Positions 45,720 to 53,546 of a stretch of DNA of 64,000 nucleotides are shown one piece after another (position 1 is the first letter of the stretch; each line of letters opens with the position of its first letter). The notes under the pieces were generated by a model. That model had not been told where the DNA came from. It did no database searches and saw nothing but the letters and a program-made list of their open reading frames with translations. The translations under genes were made by a program, and so were the position numbers. Source of the DNA: Acidovorax sp. GBBC 1281. Lineage in GTDB: Bacteria; Pseudomonadota; Gammaproteobacteria; Burkholderiales; Burkholderiaceae_C. The DNA is taken from assembly GCF_028473645.1 (NCBI RefSeq), contig NZ_CP097269.1:3986001-4050000 (forward strand), read 5' to 3'.

Positions 45720-46790
45720 CTACGGAACCCGCGGCGCCTCGGCCGCGCGGGCCGCTGCCGCATGGGCAGCGATGCGATCCGCGGGGGCGAGGCCCTCGGG
45801 TCGGCGGGCGTAGCGCTGGGCGAGCACGGCGCACACCATGAGCTGCAACTGGTGGAACACCATCAGCGGCAGCACGATGGCCCCCACCGCGTGCGATGCG
45901 AACAGCACCTTGGCCATGGGCACGCCGCTGGCCAGGCTTTTCTTGGAGCCGCAGAACACCACGGTGATCTCGTCCTCTTTCGAAAACCCGAACCGCCGGC
46001 TGATCCACGTCGTGGCCGCCAGGGCGATGGCCAGAATCACCGCGCACACGACCAGCAGACCGGCCAGCGCCGGCAGTGGAATCTGCCGCCACAGCCCCTC
46101 GATCACGGCCGCGCTGAAGGCCGTATAGACCACCAGCAGGATCGAGCCCTGGTCCACGAACTTGAGCACCGCGGCACGGCGCTGCACGAAGCCGCTGATC
46201 CACGGACGCAGCAGATGGCCCGACAGGAAGGGAACGAACAATTGCAGCGTGATGCGCCCAATGCTGGCCAGCAGATCGTGCGTGCCCCCACCCGCTGCGC
46301 CGCCCGCGCCATGCGCCATGGGAACGCCCGGCAGCAGCCAGCCCACCAGCAGCGGCGTGATCACGATGCCCAGCAGCGTCGAGCCCGATGCCGCGCACAC
46401 GGCGGCAGGCATGTTGCCGCGCGCCATGGCGGTGAAGGCGATGGCCGACTGCACGGTCGCCGGCAGCACGCACAGGAAGAGCACGCCCAGGTACAGCTCG
46501 GGCGTGACCAGCGGCTGCAGCACCGGCCGCAGGGCCCAGCCGATGAGCGGAAAGAGCACGAAGGTGGAGGCCACCACCACGAGGTGCAGGCGCCAGTGCG
46601 ACAGGCCGGCCACGATGGCCTGGCGCGACAGCTTGGCACCGTGCAGGAAGAACAGCAGTGCCACCGCGGCCAGCGTGGCCTGCTCGAAGCCCTGGGCCAC
46701 CCGCCCCGAGGCAGGCAGCAGGCTGGCCAGCGCCACGGTGGCGAGCAGCGCGAGGGTGAAATTGTCGGGAAGGAAACGGGAGCGGGCCAT
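45720..46790 (-). CDS. Bile-acid:Na symporter-like (SBF) membrane protein
   Basis: 356 residues with about nine or ten hydrophobic segments of the SBF-like/YfeH type (FCGSKKSLASGVPMAKVLF, VLPATVQSAIAFT). Family members move organic anions with Na+, but the substrate of this branch is unknown. It is divergent from a LysR regulator (96 bases between starts), which probably controls it. Confidence 0.88.
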   Translation of the reverse strand: MARSRFLPDNFTLALLATVALASLLPASGRVAQGFEQATLAAVALLFFLHGAKLSRQAIVAGLSHWRLHLVVVASTFVLFPLIGWALRPVLQPLVTPELYLGVLFLCVLPATVQSAIAFTAMARGNMPAAVCAASGSTLLGIVITPLLVGWLLPGVPMAHGAGGAAGGGTHDLLASIGRITLQLFVPFLSGHLLRPWISGFVQRRAAVLKFVDQGSILLVVYTAFSAAVIEGLWRQIPLPALAGLLVVCAVILAIALAATTWISRRFGFSKEDEITVVFCGSKKSLASGVPMAKVLFASHAVGAIVLPLMVFHQLQLMVCAVLAQRYARRPEGLAPADRIAAHAAAARAAEAPRVP

Positions 46791-46886
46791 GGAACACTGA
46801 ACCTTTGCAATCGGATGGCCGCCATTAGGCCCGGGGCGCGATCCAAAGAGAAATGGATTTATCTGATGGTTTTATGATGGGAAATC

Positions 46887-47831
46887 ATGAATGTCACGCT
46901 GCGCCAGCTTTATGTCTTTCGCGCGGTCGCCGCCACACGCCATTTCAGCCGCGCGGGCGAACAGATCGGCCTCACACAACCCGCGGTGAGCCGCTGCATC
47001 ACCGAACTGGAGGCGCAACTGGGCCTGCAGCTGCTCAACCGCACCACGCGCGAGGTCGAGCTGACCGAGGCGGGCCGCAGCCTCGCCGCCCGCCTGGAGC
47101 GCGTGCTGGAAGACCTGGACGCGGTGCTGCTGGACGTGCGCGGCATGGCGTCCGAACGGCGGGGCCGGGTGCGTGTGGCCAGCAGCCCCACACTTTCGGC
47201 CCACCTGATGCCCGACTGCATCGCCCGCTGCCAGCGCGAGATTCCGGGCCTGCAGATCGTGCTGCTGGACCGCATCCAGAACGACGTGCTGGCGAGCGTG
47301 CTGTCGGGCGAAGTGGATTTCGGCGTGGTGATCGACCCTGGCGAGCGCGAGGCACTCACCTGCGAGGCCATCCTCACCGAGCCCTTTTGCGTGGCCTGCC
47401 CGCCCAGCCACCCGCTGGCGCGCCGGCGCAGCGTGCGCTGGACCGATCTGGCGGGCGAGCCGCTGGTTTTGCTCGACCATGCCTCGGGCAGCCGCCGCCT
47501 TATCGATCAGGCGTTTTCTGCCCAGGGCGTGGCCGCCACCGTGGCGCAGGAGGTCGGCCACCCGACCACGATCTTTCGCATGCTGGCCGCGGGCCTGGGC
47601 ATCACCGTGGTGCCCACGCTGGCCTTGCCGCCAGAGGGCCTGCCCGGGGTGGCCGTGCGCCCGCTGCGCCCGCGCGTGGACCGCGAAATCGTGCTCGTCC
47701 ACCGCCGCAACCGGGCGCTGGCGCCGGTGGCCCAGGCCGCGTGGGACTTGGTACGGACGGTGGCCCGGGAGCGGCAGACAAGAAGTCCGCCCCGTGCAGA
47801 GCCAAGGCACTCGACCGAAGCGACGTCATAA
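46887..47831 (+). CDS. LysR-family transcriptional regulator
   Basis: 314 residues. N-terminal winged helix (MNVTLRQLYVFRAVAATRHF, then AGEQIGLTQPAVSRCITELE) and a C-terminal inducer-binding domain (about 90-295). Divergent from the SBF-like transporter, the classic layout for LysR control; the T- and A-rich intergenic stretch near 46850-46885 may contain its site. The C-terminal ~20 residues are Arg/Ser-rich and poorly conserved. Confidence 0.93.
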   Translation: MNVTLRQLYVFRAVAATRHFSRAGEQIGLTQPAVSRCITELEAQLGLQLLNRTTREVELTEAGRSLAARLERVLEDLDAVLLDVRGMASERRGRVRVASSPTLSAHLMPDCIARCQREIPGLQIVLLDRIQNDVLASVLSGEVDFGVVIDPGEREALTCEAILTEPFCVACPPSHPLARRRSVRWTDLAGEPLVLLDHASGSRRLIDQAFSAQGVAATVAQEVGHPTTIFRMLAAGLGITVVPTLALPPEGLPGVAVRPLRPRVDREIVLVHRRNRALAPVAQAAWDLVRTVARERQTRSPPRAEPRHSTEATS

Positions 47832-47884
47832 GACTTGCATCGCCAAGCCTTCGAAACCCGCTCCCAGCGGCTTGCGCCAGCGCC

Positions 47885-48406
47885 CTAACGCTGAGGCGCC
47901 GGCCCAGCGTTGTAATCGCGGTTCTGGATCGGCCCGCTGCGTCCAAGAACACGACCGCTCGGTGGCGCGGCAGCGTCGGCAGACGCACTGCTTTGGGCTT
48001 GCGCGCCAGGGTTCACCATGTGCTGATAAAACTCCTTCGCATCGGGCGTGTTGAACATCATGGTTTGCATGTCGGGGTCGAAAGACTCCTGACGCGTGAA
48101 GCTCGAGGACGGAGAAGGCACAGAGGCTGGCGGTTTTTCAGTTTTCGGTCTGGGCGTGTGGCTGGTCTGCGCATAGAGCCCCCCCACCATGGCCGCATCC
48201 GCCATCAATTGCTGATGCCGTTGCTCCTTGACGCTGAGTGGGCGGCCCGAAGACGAGTCCCCACCGATCTGCGTGCGGCGGCGAGCGCCCTGCTCAGACG
48301 CAGCGGCTCCCGATTGGGCACGAGAAGAAGGCATTCCGGGTGGAGCGTCATGCGAATGGCGCGATGTCTTTCCTGACGAACTCCCCGAGGATTTGCCTGA
48401 ACCCAT
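47885..48406 (-). CDS. Effector-like Ser-rich protein, probably 5'-frameshifted
   Basis: 173 residues if begun at the ATG at 48406 (MGSGKSSGSSSGKTS). That ATG has no ribosome binding site. The well-placed start is at 48479 in another frame (see next entry); removing one base near 48408 would join them into a 197-residue protein. Ser-, Pro- and Ala-rich; contains SRHSHDAPPGMPSSR, which resembles SPHRHASPHGMPPSR in the effector candidate at 48966. The middle (LMADAAMVGGLY, FDPDMQTMMFNTPDAKEF) is helical. No known family. Possible weak PIP box upstream. Confidence 0.5.
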   Translation of the reverse strand: MGSGKSSGSSSGKTSRHSHDAPPGMPSSRAQSGAAASEQGARRRTQIGGDSSSGRPLSVKEQRHQQLMADAAMVGGLYAQTSHTPRPKTEKPPASVPSPSSSFTRQESFDPDMQTMMFNTPDAKEFYQHMVNPGAQAQSSASADAAAPPSGRVLGRSGPIQNRDYNAGPAPQR

Positions 48407-48479
48407 CTTTCGGATGGGCCTGCGTGTCGCTGGACTTGCTGCGACCTATGCCTAATTTATGGGTGATGCCGTTGAACAT
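48407..48479 (-). pseudogene. Out-of-frame leader of the effector-like gene
   Basis: ATG at 48479 with AAGGA at correct spacing opens MFNGITHKLGIGRSKSSD; the frame runs into a stop at 48348 after 103 codons overlapping the next entry's coding frame. The peptide parallels the first residues of the effector candidate at 48966 (MLGLGHIKRKLTGGSSS). The frame change falls at CCGAAAGATGG, an A run, so a one-base insertion (real mutation or sequencing error) is likely. Confidence 0.45.
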
Positions 48480-48513
48480 GGGAATCCTTGCGTGCAGTGT
48501 GGAACATGGCTCC

Positions 48514-48573
48514 ACTTTAGGCATGCGCCAGATGGGCGCCGAAACCATCCGAAGCAGTGCGTTGCAAAACGCA
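48514..48573 (-). promoter_or_regulatory. Weak PIP-like promoter
   Basis: On the minus strand TGCGT (48573-48569, one mismatch), 15 bases, TTCGG (48553-48549), 29 bases, TAAAGT at 48519-48514. Both the first box and the spacing deviate, so this is tentative; it lies 35 bases before the leader ATG at 48479. Confidence 0.3.
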
Positions 48574-48676
48574 ATCGACTGGCCTTGGCCTTCACTTCTG
48601 CGGCCAGTAAACCGCACCAGCACCAGCGCCGCCTCCGCCGTGAACCGGCTGCGCACCAACCGGAGGCATGAAGAGC

Positions 48677-48733
48677 CTAAAAGGCCTCCGCCGCAATAAA
48701 TACTAGGGCATATCGCTATAAAAACAATAGCAT
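48677..48733. repeat. Dispersed AT-rich repeat, copy 4
   Basis: AAAAGGCCTCCGCCGCAAT leader, TACTAGGGCATATC and the palindrome at 48715-48731 (GCTAT-N7-ATAGC). TACTAGGGCAT is shared exactly with the copy at 53417, which flanks the intact EAL gene. Confidence 0.8.
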
Positions 48734-48745
48734 TAGAAAATTGAT

Positions 48746-48920
48746 GCGCAGCATGTTCCTCTTGGCAACCGAGTCTTCCACGTTGTCCAGCGCCAACGAT
48801 TCGGTCAGTGCCAGCAAGTGGTGGCGGATGCCGGTCTGCTGGATCGCCTCGACCACGCCCGCCACGAGGCCGGGGGGCGAACCTGCCGCACGCTCCCGTT
48901 CACCGAGACGTGCTTGTTAC
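48746..48920 (-). pseudogene. Remnant of an EAL-domain gene
   Basis: About 175 bases line up, with small deletions, with 53901-54080 inside the intact GGDEF-EAL gene. Shared exact runs include ACCGAGTCTTCCACGTTGTC and ATCACCTCGACCACGCCCGC (one difference). It corresponds to the part of the EAL domain containing the LTESLVL and VSVNVSARQ segments. No open frame remains. It sits next to a repeat copy and just downstream of the effector gene at 48966. Confidence 0.8.
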
Positions 48921-48965
48921 AGCGGCGTGATTCACTCAGCAATGCACGGGGCATCGCATCGGCAA

Positions 48966-50426
48966 TCAGCGTCCTACGCCCGGCCGGGTGAACATGCGGA
49001 CCCCCATCGATCCAATCGTCGCCCGGTCTTCTTCGCTGACCTCCATGGCTTCTTCGTCTGCCAGACCGTGGTTGGAGATGGTGTCCGAATCGCTGTCCTG
49101 CTCCAGCGAAAAACCGAAACTTTCCAGCGTCAGGGGTTCGGATGTGCGGCGACTGTCCGCTTCTGACGATGCGGATGTCTCTGCATCGTCTTCGTCATCG
49201 GGCGGGAGCATGCCCTGGCTTTCCATGAACTTATTTCTGTGGATCTGCTGATTGATTTCCAAGAGACTGCCGTCCCGAAGCTCACCGGGCAGCGGTGCGG
49301 GCTTTCCTTTCGTGCCATCCGTTTTCTCAGCGATCCCTTCCCTCACCGCGTACTCGGCAAACTGGACCTTCCGGCGAGCGCCGGCGACCGTAGCGGCCGG
49401 CTCGGCGCCACCTTGCGGCCGGACCGCTGCGTACTCCGCGTTGAAGCGCCGGCCTTGGAACTGGGTGCTGCGGCTGAGCTTCGGCCCCTCCCCTGCCGTC
49501 ACGGACGGGCCGGTCGCGTCGGATGGCGCGCCGGCGCTGGCAGGCGAGGCAGGAACCGGGGCGGCAACGGATTCCGGGGGCGGCGGTGATGCAGGCCGTG
49601 TCCTTCGGGACGTCGCGGCCCGCCAGCCGGTCGCCGAAGGCGAATTCGGACTGGAGGATTCCAAAGGGGCCTCGGGCTGCACGGGTTCTTTGCCCGGCCG
49701 GCGAATGGCTTCCTGTGGGCGCGAGGGCCCAGCCCCTTCGCTCGACGTCCCGGGCCGGGGCGCCGGACTTTCATCGCGCTGCCTGCGCAGGCGCTGCGAT
49801 TGGTATGCGGGAGTGCTGGCGGTCGGCTGGTGAGCGCCTCCTTGCAGGTTTTGCCGCTGCCCCGCCCGCTGGCGGGCCGCGAGATTCTCAGCGGCAATGT
49901 GCAGCATTTCAAATCGATGGAAACTGATCCCCTGGTTGTTGATGGTGCTCATCTTTGCGCACACTGCCTCGTATTCCGCTTTGAGATGCGGGTCGGCCGC
50001 CGTGCGTCGGAAAACCTCTTCGGTCGAGCAGTTGCTCGCATTGGCGCGCGCCGTCAGGTTCTCCTTGACCGCTCTATCAAGGGCCGCGCGATCTGGAACG
50101 AATGTCTCGCTGCCAGTCGCCTGCGCGAACATTTGGCTCCCGATCTTGTTCCTCTCGGCTGAAATGACGCGGTGATCGTAGAGTTGGGAAGCCACGCTCC
50201 AATCCAGGCGTGCAGTCCTGTTGCGCTGTGCCTGGAGGTCGATCCGCGGCTGCCCCATTTGCCCGGCCACAGGCCCCGCCCCCGTCTGCCGCGATGGCGG
50301 CATTCCGTGGGGAGATGCGTGCCGATGGGGCGACGTGCGCGGCGGCGAAGCGGGGGGCGATGCCGGCCGCTCCAAAGACGAAGAGCCGCCGGTGAGTTTG
50401 CGCTTGATGTGACCGAGACCGAGCAT
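48966..50426 (-). CDS. Candidate type III effector, 486 residues, no known family
   Basis: The start MLGLGHIKRKLTGGSSS has AAGGAAA eight bases before it; the frame stays open far upstream (to 51212), but that part is antisense to the Nudix frame and beyond the promoter. The first ~70 residues are Ser/Pro/His-rich and almost free of acidic residues. A helical block follows at about 75-185 (LDWSVASQLYDHRVISAERN ... FHRFEMLHIAAENLAARQR), then a long disordered Pro/Ser region, and a C-terminal acidic part with DDEDDAE and DSDSD runs. No catalytic motif recognised. A perfect PIP box lies upstream. Confidence 0.7.
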   Translation of the reverse strand: MLGLGHIKRKLTGGSSSLERPASPPASPPRTSPHRHASPHGMPPSRQTGAGPVAGQMGQPRIDLQAQRNRTARLDWSVASQLYDHRVISAERNKIGSQMFAQATGSETFVPDRAALDRAVKENLTARANASNCSTEEVFRRTAADPHLKAEYEAVCAKMSTINNQGISFHRFEMLHIAAENLAARQRAGQRQNLQGGAHQPTASTPAYQSQRLRRQRDESPAPRPGTSSEGAGPSRPQEAIRRPGKEPVQPEAPLESSSPNSPSATGWRAATSRRTRPASPPPPESVAAPVPASPASAGAPSDATGPSVTAGEGPKLSRSTQFQGRRFNAEYAAVRPQGGAEPAATVAGARRKVQFAEYAVREGIAEKTDGTKGKPAPLPGELRDGSLLEINQQIHRNKFMESQGMLPPDDEDDAETSASSEADSRRTSEPLTLESFGFSLEQDSDSDTISNHGLADEEAMEVSEEDRATIGSMGVRMFTRPGVGR

Positions 50427-50503
50427 GGTGATTTCCTTGGAAAACGGGGCTGGGCCCGTGTTTCCGATCTGACCAGCGGATGGCCTCAATCCCCCACCCC
50501 AGC

Positions 50504-50528
50504 CCGAAACGCCTTGCGGCGCACCGAA
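50504..50528 (-). promoter_or_regulatory. Perfect PIP box for the 486-residue effector candidate
   Basis: On the minus strand TTCGG, 15 bases, TTCGG. No strict YANNNT is found 30-32 bases on; CAGATC at 50471-50466 (32 bases) misses only the last base. The start codon is 78 bases downstream of the box. Confidence 0.7.
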
Positions 50529-50554
50529 GCGAGACCTGCCAGGGCCCTCGCGCG

Positions 50555-51376
50555 CTACCAGCCGTAGAACCCCGCCAGCACCAGCGCCGCCTCCGGCGTG
50601 AACTCGCCGCGCTCCAGCCGTGCGTGCACTTCGGCCGTCTCCAGCAGTTCGAACCGTTCCACCTCGCCGTCCTGGTTCTCGGGCACCAGGCCCTCGGGCA
50701 CGGTGGCGTGGAACCAATCGATGCGCTCGACCATGTAGCCCACGCCTTCGCCGTCGCTGCTGGGCCGGGCGAAGTCCACGTGGCCGCCGTGCACCATGCC
50801 GTGCAGCGCGCTGGTGCGCAGGCCCGCCTCTTCCCAGGTTTCCCGCTCCAGGGCCGCGTCCAGCGTGTCGGCGGCGCTGACCATGCCGCCCATGAGCGTG
50901 TCCCACTTTCCAGGGTGGGTGGGTTTGTCGAAGGCGCGTTGCTGCACCCACAGGCAGCCCCCCGGCGCGCTGCCCACCAGGTGCACGGCCTGGGTGGCGA
51001 GCCCCAAGGGGCGCACGGCGCCGCGCTCCACGGTGCCGATGCGCTCGCCGGCGGCGTTGCGCACGGCGAGTTGCTCGTCGCGCCAGGCCCCGCAGCGGCC
51101 GGCCTGGCGCAGCGCCTGCGCCAGGGCCGCCAGGGCGGCGGTCGCGTCGCCCGCCGGGGCATCGAGGTGCCATGCAGGCGCACCGAGATGCTCCTTTTTT
51201 AATAGCAACCAAGGCAAAGAATCTCCCGGCGTGAGGGCGATTTCATCCAGAACGCCCTCGGCCACCGAGCCCACGGCATGCCCGGCCACCAGGAACGGCA
51301 GGCGCGGCGCGGCGGGGGGCTGCTGCGCCTGGCGGCGCGCGGCGGGCACCCAGCCCGGCACGGGTTGCCCGCTCAT
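50555..51376 (-). CDS. Nudix hydrolase with DUF4743 N-terminal domain
   Basis: 273 residues. The Nudix box is GMVSAADTLDAALERETWEEAGL (about residues 165-187), with Asp in place of the first Glu; the REx2EE core is intact. DUF4743-Nudix proteins resemble the Tnr3 family acting on oxidised thiamine diphosphate. Residues about 52-60 (LPWLLLKKE) are encoded by a copy of the dispersed repeat, suggesting an in-frame insertion. The ATG overlaps the end of the quinone oxidoreductase gene upstream (ATGA), so the two are coupled. Confidence 0.9.
   Translation of the reverse strand: MSGQPVPGWVPAARRQAQQPPAAPRLPFLVAGHAVGSVAEGVLDEIALTPGDSLPWLLLKKEHLGAPAWHLDAPAGDATAALAALAQALRQAGRCGAWRDEQLAVRNAAGERIGTVERGAVRPLGLATQAVHLVGSAPGGCLWVQQRAFDKPTHPGKWDTLMGGMVSAADTLDAALERETWEEAGLRTSALHGMVHGGHVDFARPSSDGEGVGYMVERIDWFHATVPEGLVPENQDGEVERFELLETAEVHARLERGEFTPEAALVLAGFYGW
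51194..51221. repeat. Degenerate dispersed repeat inside the Nudix gene
   Basis: On the minus strand TTGCCTTGGTTGCTATTAAA, close to copy 1 (TTGCCTTGATAGCTATTATT); the right arm is GGAGC instead of ATAGC. It lies in frame and contributes about nine residues to the Nudix protein. Confidence 0.5.
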
Positions 51377-52359
51377 TCGAGGGTGAGGATGGTGCAGCCC
51401 GTGGTCTTGCGGGCCTCCAGGTCGCGGTGCGCCTGCTGCACGTCGCGCAGGGGGTAGCGCTGCTCGATGTGGATCTTGACTGCGCCGCTTTGCACCACCG
51501 CGAACAGGTCGTCCGCCATGGCCTGCGTGGCCTCACGCGTGGCGATGTGGGTGAAGAGCGTCTGCCGCGTGACGTACAGCGAACCCTTGGCGCCCAGCAC
51601 ACCGGGCGGGAATGCCGGCGCCGGGCCCGAGGCATTGCCGAAGGTGGCCATGAGGCCGAAGGGACGCAGGCATTCGAGCGACTTCTCCCAGGTGTCCTTG
51701 CCCACGGAGTCGTACACCACCTTCACGCCCTTGCCGCCGGTGATGTCCTTCACGCGCGCGGCGAAGTCCTCGGTGCGGTAGTTGATGGCGTGCGCCGCGC
51801 CGTTGGCGAGCGCGAGGCGGCATTTTTCGTCGCTGCCGGCCGTGCCGATGAGCTGCAGGCCCAGGGCCTTGGCCCACTGGCAGGCGATCAGGCCCACGCC
51901 GCCGGCGGCCGCGTGAAAGAGCACGTGGTCGCCGGACTGCAGGCCCTCGGCGGGCAGCGTCTTCTTGAGCAGGTACTGCGCCGTGAGGCCCTTGAGCATC
52001 ATGGCCGCGCCGGTCTCGAAGCCGATGGCGTCGGGGAGCTTGCAAACGGTCTTGGCGGGCATCACGCGCACTTCGGAGTAGCTGCCGGGCGGGTTGCTGG
52101 CGTAGGCCGCGCGGTCGCCGGCCTTCAGGTGCGTGACTCCCTCGCCCACGGCTTCGACGATGCCTGCGCCCTCCATGCCGATGGTGGCCGGCATGGGCAG
52201 CGGGTACAGGCCCGTGCGGTGGTACACGTCGATGAAGTTCAGGCCCACCGCATGGTGGCGGATGCGGATCTCGCCCGGGCCGGGGTCGCCGACGGCCACA
52301 TCGACGACATGGAGTTCTTCGGGGCCGCCATGCTGGCGGATCTGGACGGCAAGGCTCAT
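51373..52359 (-). CDS. NADPH:quinone oxidoreductase (Qor type)
   Basis: 328 residues, zinc-free medium-chain dehydrogenase/reductase. Start MSLAVQIRQHGGPEEL with AGGAG upstream. Motifs: NFIDVYHRTGLYP and GDHVLFHAAAGGVGLIACQWAK (NADPH site, near residue 150). It reduces quinones in one-electron steps. Forms an operon with the Nudix gene and is divergent from the EamA transporter. Confidence 0.93.
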   Translation of the reverse strand: MSLAVQIRQHGGPEELHVVDVAVGDPGPGEIRIRHHAVGLNFIDVYHRTGLYPLPMPATIGMEGAGIVEAVGEGVTHLKAGDRAAYASNPPGSYSEVRVMPAKTVCKLPDAIGFETGAAMMLKGLTAQYLLKKTLPAEGLQSGDHVLFHAAAGGVGLIACQWAKALGLQLIGTAGSDEKCRLALANGAAHAINYRTEDFAARVKDITGGKGVKVVYDSVGKDTWEKSLECLRPFGLMATFGNASGPAPAFPPGVLGAKGSLYVTRQTLFTHIATREATQAMADDLFAVVQSGAVKIHIEQRYPLRDVQQAHRDLEARKTTGCTILTLE

Positions 52360-52493
52360 GGGAAACACTCCTGCAAGCTGAGAAGGGGGAAGGAACGAGA
52401 GAACGAAAAGCGGGCGACCGGCTGACGGAAAGCGGGTGAATCCTGCCATGTTTTGCCGCGGCCTGCCGGAGCGAGGCGCTACAGTCCTCGCCC

Positions 52494-53402
52494 ATGACGC
52501 AACGACTCACCCCGGGCACGATCGCCCTGCTGGCCACCGCGCCGCTGCTGTGGGCCGGCAACGCGGTGGTGGGCCGGCTGGTCCACACGCTGGTGCCGCC
52601 CGTCACGCTGAACTTCATGCGCTGGGCGCTGGCGTTCCTGGTGCTGCTGCCGCTGGCGTTCCGCGTGCTGGGGCCGCAAAGCCCGCTGTGGCCGCACTGG
52701 CGGCGCTATGCGGCGCTCGGGCTGCTGGGCATCGGCTGCTACAACGCGCTGCAGTACATGGCGCTGCAGACCTCCACGCCGCTGAACGTGACGCTCGTGG
52801 GCTCCAGCCTGCCGCTGTGGATGCTGACAGTGGGCGCACTGTGCTTCGGCGCGCCCGTGCGGCGCCCGCAGCTGATCGGCGCGGTGCTGTCCATGGCCGG
52901 GGTGCTGCTGGTGCTGAGCCGGGGCGAGTGGGGCCAGTTGCTCGCGCTGCGCCTGGTGCCCGGCGATCTGTTCATGGTGCTGGCGACGATCTCCTGGGCG
53001 TTCTACAGCTGGCTGCTGTCGCGCACGCACGAGCCGGCCACGGTGCGCTCGGACTGGGCAGCGTTCCTGATGGCGCAGATGGTGTTCGGCCTGGCCTGGT
53101 CGGGCGCCTTCGCCAGCGGCGAATGGGCGCTGGGCCACACGCACATCGAATGGGGCTGGCCGCTGGCCGCGGCGCTGGCCTTCATCGCGCTCGGGCCGGC
53201 CATCCTGGCCTACCGGTGCTGGGGCGTGGGCGTGCAGCGCGCGGGCCCGGCGGTGGCAGGGTTCTTCATCAACCTCACGCCGCTCTTCGCCGCCGTGATG
53301 TCGGCGATATTCCTGGGCGAGACGCCGCGCCCCTACCACGCGGCGGCGTTCCTGCTGATCGTGGGCGGCATCGTCGCCTCGTCCCGGCCCCACAAGGCCT
53401 AA
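52494..53402 (+). CDS. EamA-family (DMT) transporter
   Basis: 302 residues with ten hydrophobic segments in two EamA halves. Characteristic ends LGPAILAYRCWGVGVQRAGPAV and FLGETPRPYHAAAFLLIVGG. Exports a metabolite; substrate unknown. Divergent from the quinone oxidoreductase gene. Confidence 0.9.
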   Translation: MTQRLTPGTIALLATAPLLWAGNAVVGRLVHTLVPPVTLNFMRWALAFLVLLPLAFRVLGPQSPLWPHWRRYAALGLLGIGCYNALQYMALQTSTPLNVTLVGSSLPLWMLTVGALCFGAPVRRPQLIGAVLSMAGVLLVLSRGEWGQLLALRLVPGDLFMVLATISWAFYSWLLSRTHEPATVRSDWAAFLMAQMVFGLAWSGAFASGEWALGHTHIEWGWPLAAALAFIALGPAILAYRCWGVGVQRAGPAVAGFFINLTPLFAAVMSAIFLGETPRPYHAAAFLLIVGGIVASSRPHKA

Positions 53403-53416
53403 CCGGCCCTCTGAGG

Positions 53417-53475
53417 CAAAACGGCCTCCAGCGCAATCGATACTAGGGCATGTCGCTATTAAAAATATAGCAAAC
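53417..53475. repeat. Dispersed AT-rich repeat, copy 6
   Basis: CAAAACGGCCTCCAGCGCAA leader, TACTAGGGCATGTC and the palindrome at 53455-53471 (GCTAT-N7-ATAGC). It lies between the converging EamA and GGDEF-EAL genes. Closest relative in the window is the copy at 48677. Confidence 0.8.
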
Positions 53476-53546
53476 CAACAATCCGCCCGTGGACTGGTTC
53501 GCTGACGCGGCCGGCCCGAAGCACAGGCGCCGCCGGTCAGAGCGGC

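Noticed and set aside
48966..51212. A single 748-codon minus-strand gene
   Set aside because: The upstream third is a shadow of the Nudix gene and lies before the PIP promoter and the good ribosome binding site at 50426.
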